Source of the DNA: Candidatus Zhuqueibacterota bacterium | GTDB lineage: Bacteria; Zhuqueibacterota; Zhuqueibacteria; Oceanimicrobiales; Oceanimicrobiaceae | Direction of reading: 5' to 3' | Assembly: GCA_029262005.1 (NCBI GenBank) | Contig: JAJDAG010000032.1 | Coordinates: forward strand, 1 to 64,000 | Length of the DNA: 64,000 nucleotides | In this document: piece by piece, positions 1 to 7,408 of the stretch | Position numbering within the stretch: the first letter of the stretch is position 1 | How the letters are laid out: each line of letters starts with the position of its first letter | Translations under genes and position numbers: made by a program | Notes under the pieces: model-generated | Database searches by the model: none | What the model was told of the DNA's origin: nothing | Seen by the model: the letters and a program-made list of their open reading frames with translations, nothing else

Positions 1-120
1 TTCAGCGCTTTGAGTGAAGAGGAGGCTGCCTTCCGTGGACTCAGTTATAATGCTATTGGCGAAAAAGGCGTCTTGCTCAGTGGAAAGACAGAAGAAATGA
101 AGAATGCAGAGGTGATTTGA
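1..120 (+). CDS. Partial CDS, probable C-terminus of complex I subunit G
   Basis: Frame 1 is open from the first base to the TGA at 118-120, giving the last 39 residues of a gene that begins upstream. The tail (FRGLSYNAIGEKG...) is of the kind seen at the end of NADH-quinone oxidoreductase subunit G. The following genes are nuoH and nuoI, which matches the usual G-H-I order. The call rests mainly on that order, because the fragment shows no cluster-binding motif. Its stop codon shares base 120 with the ATG of nuoH, so translation is probably coupled. Confidence 0.55.
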   Translation, partial: FSALSEEEAAFRGLSYNAIGEKGVLLSGKTEEMKNAEVI

Positions 121-1202
121 TGGCAGAAGGAATTGGAATTATTCTTCTGAAATTTGGCTTCATTTTGCTGTTCGCTTTGGGCCTGGGCGGGTTGCTGACC
201 TGGGTGGAACGCAAACAGAGCGCGATCATGCAAGACCGAATCGGCGCAAACCGCGCATCCATTTTCGGGTTGCGTCTCATTGGCTTGTTTCACCCGCTGG
301 CCGATGCCATCAAGATGTTTACCAAAGAAAGTTTCACACCAGCAAGTGCAGAGAAATTCCTTTTTACACTTGCGCCGGCAATTTCGGTATTTTTCGCGCT
401 CATCGGGTTTGCGGTTATTCCTTTTGGTGATAAACTCATCTTCGGCGACACAGTGGTGAATTTGCAAGTGGCGCCGCTCAATGTTGGACTGTTGTATTTG
501 TTTGCCGTGGCAGGCCTGGCAGTTTATGGCGTTGTTCTGGGCGCCTGGGCCTCACGCAACAACTATGCGATGCTGGGCGGCATGCGTGCAGCCGCGCAAA
601 TGATTTCATACGAAGTCGCACTGGGCGTGACAATTTTCGGCTCAATCATGATTTACCAAACCGTGGACTTGCAGCAGATTGTCCACCTCCAGGGTGGTAC
701 TTTCTGGGGATGGCTGCCGGCATGGGGTATCTTCATGCAGCCGCTCGGATTTATTTTGTTCTTGACTGTGGGCATTGCTGAAACAAAGCGGGTTCCATTC
801 GATGCGCCCGAAGGGGAGTCTGAAATTATTGGCTATTTCATCGAATACAGCGGCATGGGTTTTGGCATGTACTTCCTGACAGACTTTGTGGAAACCGTCA
901 TGATTTCCGCCATAACCGTCACCTTGTTTTTTGGCGGCTGGCAGGTGCCGTATTTGCTTGCCGACGGTTTTCATTTTCCCTGGGGCGAAGTCTGGCTTCT
1001 GAATAACTGGACTGTGGCTCTTTTCCAGATTGCCAGTTTTTCGCTTAAAGTCATGTTTTTTCTTTGGCTACAAATGGCCATTCGCTGGACTTTACCGCGG
1101 TTTCGTTATGATCAGATTTTGCGGCTTGGGTGGAAATATATTTTGCCGATCTCTTTATTGAATATTGTCTTAACGGGCATCGTTATTATGGTATTGAAAT
1201 GA
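120..1202 (+). CDS. nuoH: NADH-quinone oxidoreductase subunit H
   Basis: This is the integral membrane subunit of respiratory complex I that helps form the quinone site at the junction of the peripheral and membrane arms. The 360-residue product is of normal family length and has about eight hydrophobic segments. Family signatures are visible: LTWVERK followed by QDRIGANR near residue 30, the ASRNNYAMLGGMRAAAQ stretch ending in SYEV, and ETKRVPFDAPEGESEI with FIEYSGM after it. The ATG at 120 is preferred over the in-frame TTG at 117 because it overlaps the upstream stop. Its own stop overlaps the start of nuoI (ATGA), so both belong to one operon. Nothing is missing. Confidence 0.97.
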   Translation: MAEGIGIILLKFGFILLFALGLGGLLTWVERKQSAIMQDRIGANRASIFGLRLIGLFHPLADAIKMFTKESFTPASAEKFLFTLAPAISVFFALIGFAVIPFGDKLIFGDTVVNLQVAPLNVGLLYLFAVAGLAVYGVVLGAWASRNNYAMLGGMRAAAQMISYEVALGVTIFGSIMIYQTVDLQQIVHLQGGTFWGWLPAWGIFMQPLGFILFLTVGIAETKRVPFDAPEGESEIIGYFIEYSGMGFGMYFLTDFVETVMISAITVTLFFGGWQVPYLLADGFHFPWGEVWLLNNWTVALFQIASFSLKVMFFLWLQMAIRWTLPRFRYDQILRLGWKYILPISLLNIVLTGIVIMVLK

Positions 1203-1789
1203 GTATAAACGTCCATGACAAATACAAACCACTGACTTTCTGGGAACAACTCTATTTCCCCACAATTCTTTCAGGGTTGGCGCTAACAGTAAGGCACTTT
1301 GTGCGCAACATGTTCGCACATACGCTGCGAGTGCTTGGCATAAAGCTGAAGTGGCCCGGCTCAGTCACCATTCAATATCCAGAGTACCTGCGGCCGCTGT
1401 TTCCACGGTTGCGCACATTGCATCGGTTGGCCAAACGCGAAGATGGTTCGCCTCGTTGTGTCGCCTGCATGATGTGCGAAACAGCCTGCCCGGCACGGTG
1501 TATCTACATCGTAGCTGAAGAAAGGTTGAGGCATCCGCAAATTGAGAAAGTGCCCCAAATATTCGATATCGACCTTGGGTTGTGCATTTTTTGCGGCTTC
1601 TGCGTTGAGGCCTGTCCAGAGGATGCTATTCGCATGGATACCGGCATCCTGGAAATAGCCAATTACGCGCGCACTGGCATGATTATGAATAAAGACATTT
1701 TGCTAAAACTTGAGCCGGATGAAACGCGGTTTGTGCAATACAATCAAGAGGGAGAAGTTGTCTCTACCAGCATTCTCAAACAGAGATAA
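1199..1789 (+). CDS. nuoI: NADH-quinone oxidoreductase subunit I (8Fe ferredoxin type)
   Basis: This peripheral-arm subunit of complex I carries two [4Fe-4S] clusters (N6a and N6b) that pass electrons towards quinone. Two complete cluster motifs are visible: CVACMMCETACP near residue 97 and CIFCGFCVEACP near residue 136. The longer open frame begins at 1130, but the ATG at 1199 overlaps the nuoH stop as ATGA and gives the usual MS-N-terminus and a 196-residue length, so I start there. It is the last complex I gene in this window; nuoJ and later subunits do not follow, so this appears to be the end of the operon or a split nuo locus. Confidence 0.96.
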   Translation: MSINVHDKYKPLTFWEQLYFPTILSGLALTVRHFVRNMFAHTLRVLGIKLKWPGSVTIQYPEYLRPLFPRLRTLHRLAKREDGSPRCVACMMCETACPARCIYIVAEERLRHPQIEKVPQIFDIDLGLCIFCGFCVEACPEDAIRMDTGILEIANYARTGMIMNKDILLKLEPDETRFVQYNQEGEVVSTSILKQR

Positions 1790-2412
1790 CAGATGCAGGA
1801 CAGCCTGAGAAATGCTTATATTTTTTGAAGGCTTTTTGTTCTGAACCACTAAAGTATTGGAAGAAATATACTGATATGCCGCACTAATAGATACTACAAC
1901 GCCATTTTTTTGGAAAAATGTTGTTGAATGTATTATTTTACTGTCCTTGAATTCCCGCTCCTGCCAACGACCTCATGTTTTTTAATCGTAAAAGAAAATT
2001 GTAAATTACTAAAACACCTTTTCTGGGTTTGATAATACAGAAGTCCAAGCAAAGGTGTTTATGAAAACAAGAGTACTTTAGTATTAAAAGGACATTTGAG
2101 CATATCGGAAAGGCCACTCGAATACCTGTGCCATGAGGCTGTTATCGTGGAATTTAGGTTGGCCAATATCAGAAACGGTGTATGGCATTTTGGATTTGAA
2201 TGAATTTATGGAGCGTTCAAAAAGCAGTTGAAATTGACCTTATTTATTTTATATTTGGTCGTGCTTCTCTATATTGATAAGCGAAGCAACAACAAATCGG
2301 TCTTTGCTGTGCAGGTACAACGTGGCACGATTGTTTGTTTGGCGGCAATAATGTGAAAATGCAAAAGAAGATAAAAAAAATAGCATGTGTTGCAAATAAT
2401 GGTGAAATACTT
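1790..2412. other. AT-rich intergenic region without a supported gene
   Basis: About 620 bases separate nuoI from the tRNA. No open frame has a convincing start, RBS or protein pattern. Inverted repeats are present: AAACACCTTT at 2012-2021 with its exact complement at 2051-2060, and a 9-base pair at 1848-1856 with 2074-2082. A weak 5-bp AGCCT/AGGCT stem with a 22-nt loop at 1802-1833, followed by a run of T, could terminate the nuo transcript. The region may hold decayed sequence, but I cannot identify its source. Confidence 0.5.
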
Positions 2413-2487
2413 GCCCCTATAGCTCAGTCCGGATAGAGCAGTGGTTTCCTAAACCATGTGCCGCAGGTTCGAGTCCTGCTAGGGGCA
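2413..2487 (+). tRNA. tRNA-Arg (anticodon CCT)
   Basis: A complete cloverleaf can be drawn. The acceptor stem is GCCCCTA at 2413-2419 pairing with TAGGGGC at 2480-2486. The D arm is at 2422-2439. The anticodon stem is 2441-2445 with 2453-2457, around the loop TTCCTAA. The T stem is GCAGG/CCTGC with loop TTCGAGT. The anticodon at 2448-2450 is CCT, reading AGG (Arg). The discriminator is A at 2487 and CCA is not encoded. It sits exactly between the housekeeping nuo genes and the accessory locus. Confidence 0.95.
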
Positions 2488-2678
2488 CAATTATTTGGAA
2501 AACTTGGTACATTTTTTTGTTAGGCACCAATATCTGCCCAGCGCTTAAAACTCTCAATTTAGTGTTTTTTCGGGAAAAATAGACCAATGTGTCGTTTTTT
2601 GTGGCGGACATTGTCGGAACTTCATTCCCCAATGAATTAAAAATAGTACTAATTTCGCAAATTTATGCAAATAAATGC

Positions 2679-2707
2679 TTGACGTTTTTGTACCAAATTG
2701 TTACATT
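2679..2707 (+). promoter_or_regulatory. Predicted sigma-70-type promoter of the accessory locus
   Basis: TTGACG at 2679-2684 and TACATT at 2702-2707 are separated by exactly 17 bases. This is the best promoter-like pair I found upstream of the polysaccharide genes. Transcription would start near 2714 and leave a leader of several hundred bases that contains the hairpin and JUMPstart-like element listed below. Prediction is by eye only. Confidence 0.4.
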
Positions 2708-2798
2708 GTGTCGATAAAGATGACAGACAGTTCAAAAGATAGAAGTTGAACAGTTGTAGTTCAGTCAACAAAATACATTCTTACCCGTTTAGGATGTT

Positions 2799-2816
2799 TT
2801 GAATCTTCAGATTCAA
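2799..2816 (+). repeat. Perfect hairpin in the leader
   Basis: TTGAATC at 2799-2805 and GATTCAA at 2810-2816 form a perfect 7-bp stem with a TTCA loop. It lies about 85 bases after the predicted transcription start and 36 bases before the JUMPstart-like element. No T-run follows, so it is not an ordinary terminator. It may be a pause or attenuation structure. Confidence 0.45.
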
Positions 2817-2851
2817 TATCGTTTCCCTTTAAGATTCAGTTTGGCTCATGG

Positions 2852-2883
2852 CAGTGCTCGCGTGAGCGATTTAGAGGTGGTAG
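2852..2883 (+). promoter_or_regulatory. JUMPstart/ops-like antitermination element (candidate)
   Basis: CAGTGCTC at 2852-2859 is followed 16 bases later by GGTGGTAG at 2876-2883, one base different from the ops core GGCGGTAG recognised by RfaH. The order and approximate spacing resemble the JUMPstart leader of enterobacterial polysaccharide operons, as I recall it. GCTC-GCGT-GAGC within it can form a small hairpin. A NusG-family protein that could act here is encoded at 5790. The match is short, so the assignment is tentative. Confidence 0.4.
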
Positions 2884-3037
2884 AAATATATCCGCTATTT
2901 TGAACTAACTTAATTTTGGCTGTTAGTTTCTGTGTTTGAAAGGGTTCGTATGTACATAAGCTAATAATCGAACGATTCTGTTGGTGATGGAATCATTTTG
3001 GATAATTCTCCTCTGTCGGAGGTTTGTGGTTTGATTT

Positions 3038-3472
3038 ATGCGATTAAGTTGTAAAGAAGCGTGGATGGGGGAAACTACTTTATTTTTACTCAAATATGTA
3101 GTCATATTTACGATCAGTGTTCGCGTTGTGTGCGTCTTATTGGCAATCTCGATCCCGCCTATTGATAACGGGCTCCCCCTTATATTTTTGGCCCATTCTG
3201 CAATGTTTTATTTTTTGATGAGACATCTTTTCGTTTCAGTCATGAAGGTTCACGGTGTTGTGGCAGCCAAGTGGGGTGAGAATTTTTCAATGAATGCCCG
3301 GTCTTTCTGTGCTAATTTATTGTATTTTTGTTTGCCGTTGATGTCAGTCCTTACGATGCCGCGCAGATATTTACTGATGGGGCAGGCAGGTCAACGACAG
3401 CGAAGCTGTACCGACGACTTTAAACTGTTTGTCAGCTTCCCTTACAGTCAAGGAACGGTTGTTGAATCATGA
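3038..3472 (+). CDS. Hypothetical small membrane protein
   Basis: I do not recognise this 144-residue frame. It has two or three hydrophobic stretches (about residues 14-38, 44-60 and 92-106) and a basic C-terminal part. An alternative start is the ATG at 3065 (MGETTLFLLKYV). No clear ribosome binding site precedes either start. It sits in the long leader between the JUMPstart-like element and the PEGA protein, in AT-rich sequence. It could be a genuine small membrane protein or a chance frame in the leader. Confidence 0.25.
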   Translation: MRLSCKEAWMGETTLFLLKYVVIFTISVRVVCVLLAISIPPIDNGLPLIFLAHSAMFYFLMRHLFVSVMKVHGVVAAKWGENFSMNARSFCANLLYFCLPLMSVLTMPRRYLLMGQAGQRQRSCTDDFKLFVSFPYSQGTVVES

Positions 3473-3488
3473 AACCAAGAATTTAATT

Positions 3489-4298
3489 ATGATAAGTTTA
3501 GTATCACAGTTTTTGCCAGTACGCTTTTTGGTGTTTGCCTTTTTTCTTTTGTTGGTTTTTTTGTTTGGACCTGCGCCGTCTGTTTTTGCACAAGAAGCGG
3601 TTACTGATGAAGAAGTAGTGAAAACACAGGATGTTGAGGAACCCGATAAAAATAATTTAATCACTGTGGAATCCAAGCCAACGGGTGCCCTTGTGCGCAT
3701 CTCAGGCGTGTATTCCTTTGTCGGACGCACCCCATTTGTCGTGCCTTATCCCTTGCAAGGCAGGTATGAGGTTAAGGCCACAAAACCGGGATATGAAACT
3801 GAAACTTCATACGTTGACTTCTTATCTAATGAAGAGAGCAGCATTGTAATCAGGCTGACACCAAAGAAGCGGTGGAAAGCTGGCTTGCGCTCTATTGTTT
3901 TTCCAGGTTGGGGACAGTTTTATTCCGGGCAAGAGTTGCGAGGATTGATATTTAGTGCTGCAGAGGCCGCTTTACTGGTACGCACGGCTTTTGCAATAAA
4001 TGAGTATAGAGATGCAAAAAACGAGCTGGATCGCGCCGTTGAAGTTTTTGAAAGTAATCTCGATGAGGCCTCATTTCAGGATGTTCAGGATGCTCTTACA
4101 ACTGCAAAGAACGATCATAATTTTCAAAAGACACTGGTGGTCATCGCCGCCGGCTTTTGGGCGATCAACGTGTTTGATGCGATTATCTTCTCAGCGTCAA
4201 GTCATAGTGGGGGCAACATAGAGCTGGGCACAAGGCCTCCGCTTTCATATAACTATGACGGTAGTAAGATTATGTTAACATGGAAAATAGGACTGTAA
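3489..4298 (+). CDS. Secreted PEGA-domain protein with DUF5683-like C-terminus
   Basis: The 269-residue product starts with a signal peptide (residues 1-35, ending PSVFAQ). A PEGA domain follows at about residues 45-120 (KPTGALVRISG, then KATKPGYETETS), a beta-rich module common in envelope proteins. After it come FPGWGQFYSGQELRG and further hydrophobic segments, typical of DUF5683 proteins. I chose the ATG at 3489 because it begins directly before the signal peptide, while the longer frame from 3429 would bury it. Function is unknown; an envelope role at the head of a polysaccharide locus is inference. It ends 5 bases before the preferred start of the next gene. Confidence 0.75.
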   Translation: MISLVSQFLPVRFLVFAFFLLLVFLFGPAPSVFAQEAVTDEEVVKTQDVEEPDKNNLITVESKPTGALVRISGVYSFVGRTPFVVPYPLQGRYEVKATKPGYETETSYVDFLSNEESSIVIRLTPKKRWKAGLRSIVFPGWGQFYSGQELRGLIFSAAEAALLVRTAFAINEYRDAKNELDRAVEVFESNLDEASFQDVQDALTTAKNDHNFQKTLVVIAAGFWAINVFDAIIFSASSHSGGNIELGTRPPLSYNYDGSKIMLTWKIGL

Positions 4299-4303
4299 TT
4301 ATC

Positions 4304-5530
4304 ATGTTTTTTGATGTTCTTCGGACAAGTCTGTATCTCGGCATTGCACTTCTGGTTGGTTGCGTAAAGGGGCCTTCTAATCCTGTTGAATTTAAGGGCG
4401 GGGATTTTCCTGAGCCGCCAATAAGCTTCAAAGTCTCGATTACTGATCGTGTTGTGGGTTTGTCCTGGAACCACGCTGCGCCAAGTCAGGTGGCAACGTT
4501 TCGTATTTTTCGGCAGGACTCTACAAATCGCCCGTATCGCAAAATTGGTTTTACAGATAAATTCTCGTTCGAAGACTCAAACCTTCAGAACGGTCGGCAA
4601 TATAGGTATAAAGTTGCATCTGTTGGCGTCAATGGGCTGGAAGGAAGGCAGTCAGATCCTGTCACTGCGATACCGGCGATTTTTAGCATTGAAATTGGTA
4701 ACAATCAAGAATTCACTAATACGCTCAATGTTTTACTTTCATTCGGCGCTCCGGCCAGCACTTCTCTGGTGCAAATCAGCAATGATTCAAGCTTCAGCGG
4801 TAGTCAATGGGTTAATTTTTCATCGACCAAAAGTTGGGTACTGAATATTGGCGACGGCGTTAAGACGGTGTATGCAAAGTTCAGGGATTCTCGGGATGTG
4901 GAGATTGTTAAGCCCGTCGACGATAGCATTATTCTCGATACGGAGGCAACGATACGTCAGTTTCTGCACAATGGGAACGGGCGTATATTAACCCCGGCAG
5001 ACACGCTACACCTGGTGCTAAATGCCGGCGAAGCTGGTGGTAAAGCATTTGTAAATATTAATAATGTGCAGCTTGGCATCCCCCTGTTTGATGATGGTAC
5101 CAATGGCGACACTGTTGCGCGGGATGGCATTTATGAGTTGGACTATAAGATTCCAACCGGCCCAGAAGTCGAAAACACACTTGTTGTCGGCATCTTCACT
5201 GACCGTGCAGGGAATGTTGCAACCAATCTGACAGCATCTTCCGGGCGGGTTAGCGTTAGACGATTACCGACGCCCGTTACATTGCTTGAAGTTAGACCAA
5301 AGATAGGGTCTTCAAGGAAATTGAATTTGTTCTGGTCGCAAAATTTCGATAATGATTTTTCGAATTATAGAATTTTTCGCTCACTGACACCTGGGGTGGA
5401 TGGCAATTCTCCTCTGGTTACAATCATACAATCAAAAACTACACTGACGTTTACGGATTCTACTCTTGTCCCGAACACGACTTATTATTATCGCGTTTTT
5501 GTTTTTGATATTACGGGGCTTTCATTCTGA
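4304..5530 (+). CDS. Lipoprotein with fibronectin type III domains, possibly with a premature stop
   Basis: The product of about 408 residues begins with a lipoprotein signal ending in the lipobox LLVGC, so it should be lipid-anchored. FnIII-type modules are visible near the N-terminus (GLSWNHAAP, YRYKVASVGVNGLEG) and at the C-terminus (LNLFWSQNFDNDF, YYYRVFVFDITGLS), with beta-rich sequence between them. The ATG at 4304 has AGGA 11 bases upstream; an ATG at 4280 overlapping the previous gene is the alternative. The last FnIII strand is cut by TGA at 5528-5530. The same frame then reads SNERSGTTNPQ and stops at TAA 5564-5566, which looks like the natural end. The likely role is surface or export scaffolding. 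Confidence 0.75.
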   Translation: MFFDVLRTSLYLGIALLVGCVKGPSNPVEFKGGDFPEPPISFKVSITDRVVGLSWNHAAPSQVATFRIFRQDSTNRPYRKIGFTDKFSFEDSNLQNGRQYRYKVASVGVNGLEGRQSDPVTAIPAIFSIEIGNNQEFTNTLNVLLSFGAPASTSLVQISNDSSFSGSQWVNFSSTKSWVLNIGDGVKTVYAKFRDSRDVEIVKPVDDSIILDTEATIRQFLHNGNGRILTPADTLHLVLNAGEAGGKAFVNINNVQLGIPLFDDGTNGDTVARDGIYELDYKIPTGPEVENTLVVGIFTDRAGNVATNLTASSGRVSVRRLPTPVTLLEVRPKIGSSRKLNLFWSQNFDNDFSNYRIFRSLTPGVDGNSPLVTIIQSKTTLTFTDSTLVPNTTYYYRVFVFDITGLSF

Positions 5531-5789
5531 AGTAATGAGCGGAGTGGAACCACTAATCCGCAGTAACGGATCGCTGCGCACCAGGGTGCGATCTCAAGTT
5601 TGACCGGTTCGATATTTCTCGTCCACATCAATCTTGTTGTTATCGCTTGGTTATCTTTTGGGAATTGCCATGATGAGCATATTTTCATTTGAACATTATA
5701 TTTATAGCTGCTGAGGTTCTATCTATGATGGGACTGACCGGGCGGAGCTGTATCTGCAGGAATACTGGAGTAATCATTAGGAGAAGTTG

Positions 5790-6362
5790 ATGCATCAAGT
5801 GCCGGGTGAAAAAACAGCAACTGAGCAACGGCATTGGTACGCTATTTATACTCGTCCGCGTTTCGAAAAAAAAGTTGAACGCGAATTAACTGATGCATTG
5901 ATAGATGTGTTCCTGCCCCAGATTACCCTAACCAAAGTTTGGAGTGATAGAAAAAAAAAGGTCGTTCAGCCACTGTTTCCATCATACATTTTTGTTCATG
6001 TGACTCAAGCAGAACGCTTCAGTGCTCTGCATCCCCAAGGTGCGGTGCGTATGGTTTGCTTCAATGGTGAGCCTGCCCGAATTCCTGATGAACAGATTGA
6101 AGCTGTACGGCGAATCCTTGATAGCGGCTTTATTCCAAGTTCAACCCAGATATTAAAGCCCGGGACGCCTGTTGAAATTACAGCAGGTCCATTGGTAGGG
6201 CTTCGTGGAATCGTGAATGAGGAACGCGGAAATTCGTATTTTTCAATATTTGTTGATGGTATTCGTCAGGCCATTGCCGTTCATGTTGAGGCACACAATT
6301 TAAAGGTCATAAAATCGCAGCAGTTAAACTCCGAGTATATGCGACAATTGACAGCGGCTTAG
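5790..6362 (+). CDS. NusG/UpxY/RfaH-family transcription antiterminator
   Basis: The 190-residue protein has the NusG N-terminal fold (HWYAIYTRPRFEKKV near the start, then LFPSYIFVHV near residue 70) and a C-terminal KOW-type domain (GTPVEITAGPLVGLRGIV). Specialised paralogues of this sort (RfaH, UpxY, LoaP, TaA) bind paused RNA polymerase and allow long polysaccharide or antibiotic operons to be read to the end. TTAGGAGAA at 5778-5786 is a strong Shine-Dalgarno site and selects the ATG at 5790 over the TTG at 5787. It precedes the export genes of a locus of some 58 kb, and a candidate target lies in the leader at 2852-2883. Confidence 0.88.
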   Translation: MHQVPGEKTATEQRHWYAIYTRPRFEKKVERELTDALIDVFLPQITLTKVWSDRKKKVVQPLFPSYIFVHVTQAERFSALHPQGAVRMVCFNGEPARIPDEQIEAVRRILDSGFIPSSTQILKPGTPVEITAGPLVGLRGIVNEERGNSYFSIFVDGIRQAIAVHVEAHNLKVIKSQQLNSEYMRQLTAA

Positions 6363-6388
6363 ACAGGTTATAGAGTAGGATAATTCCT

Positions 6389-7408
6389 TTGGATGTGCGG
6401 TTTTTCACAACGAGGGCTTTGTCCGATATGCATAAAGTTGAGATTATGATAAAATCCAGGTTAAAAATAAACGTACTTGTTCTTTTGATTGCTATTGGAC
6501 TTTTAGCCTCGTCCGTTGGGAAAGGATATGCTCAAAGTGGCACTTACGTAATTCAGGTTCAAGATGTCTTGAAGATTGCATTTTGGGAGTATCCTGATCT
6601 GAACGCTCAAGTGAAAGTGAAACGCGATGGTAGTGTTGATATACCGCTTGTTGGCAAAATTACCGCTGCCGGCTTATCGGTAAATGTAATGCGCCAGAAA
6701 ATAATTTCGCAAATGTCTCTTTTTAACAGGATTGTTACACAGATCAGCATCGAAGTTCTTGAGTATGGTAGCAATATTGTTTATGTAACCGGGCAGGTGA
6801 GAAAACCGGGCCGATATTCTTTCGAGGAAATTCCCGATCTTTGGGATATCTTGCTGGAAGCCGGGGGGCCATTGGAAACCGCATTGCTGAGTGATATTTT
6901 GATCGTCCGGGCTGATGAAGGCGGGAAAGTCTACCGTGCGGATGTAACGGAAGCGTTACAAAATGCTGCTCTTGATCAGTTAATGGAAATTAAGCCTGGT
7001 GACACAATTCAGATCCAGGCTTCCGGAGTTCCTGGTGCAACCAGGTCACCGCTGGTTAAGCAGGACGTCATTTACATTTTTGGAGCAGTTGGGCGGCAGG
7101 GAGCACACAACTTTGCTGCCGGCACCGATATACTTCAAGCCATTGGAAACGCCGGTGGGCCGACGCAAAATGCAAATTTAAAGAAAGTAAAACACATTTC
7201 GGTCTCGCATGGAAGCACGAGTATTGTAACCTTAAATCTTAACGATTATATGAACAAGGCCGCTCCGCCACCTATGCCGCTCGGCCCCGGTGACTACATT
7301 GTTATCCCGCAGAAATCGTCGTTCGGGCGTAGACTTGTCAATATTGTAGTTACTACAACTGTAAGCTCAATACTAGGCACGATACTTTTCGTGGTGTTAC
7401 GTCGATGA
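6389..7408 (+). CDS. Wza-like polysaccharide export protein (OPX family)
   Basis: This is a periplasmic/outer-membrane export protein that forms the exit channel for capsule or exopolysaccharide. After a signal peptide ending GKGYAQ, the Poly_export domain begins (YVIQVQDVLKIAFWEYPDLN, then DGSVDIPLVGKI). Two SLBB-type repeats follow (VYVTGQVRKPGRYSF; IYIFGAVGRQGAHNF). A hydrophobic segment close to the C-terminus (VVTTTVSSILGTILFVVL) may span a membrane. The TTG at 6389 has AGGA 8 bases upstream; the ATG at 6446 would give a more ordinary signal peptide. Its stop overlaps the next start as ATGA. Confidence 0.9.
   Translation: MDVRFFTTRALSDMHKVEIMIKSRLKINVLVLLIAIGLLASSVGKGYAQSGTYVIQVQDVLKIAFWEYPDLNAQVKVKRDGSVDIPLVGKITAAGLSVNVMRQKIISQMSLFNRIVTQISIEVLEYGSNIVYVTGQVRKPGRYSFEEIPDLWDILLEAGGPLETALLSDILIVRADEGGKVYRADVTEALQNAALDQLMEIKPGDTIQIQASGVPGATRSPLVKQDVIYIFGAVGRQGAHNFAAGTDILQAIGNAGGPTQNANLKKVKHISVSHGSTSIVTLNLNDYMNKAAPPPMPLGPGDYIVIPQKSSFGRRLVNIVVTTTVSSILGTILFVVLRR

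Noticed and set aside
2131-2229. A short + frame in the gap before the tRNA, considered as a decayed transposase.
   Set aside because: The frame is only about 32 codons and the translation does not match any family I know.
2417-2632. A 71-codon minus-strand frame over the tRNA.
   Set aside because: It runs through the tRNA gene on the opposite strand and has no protein signature.
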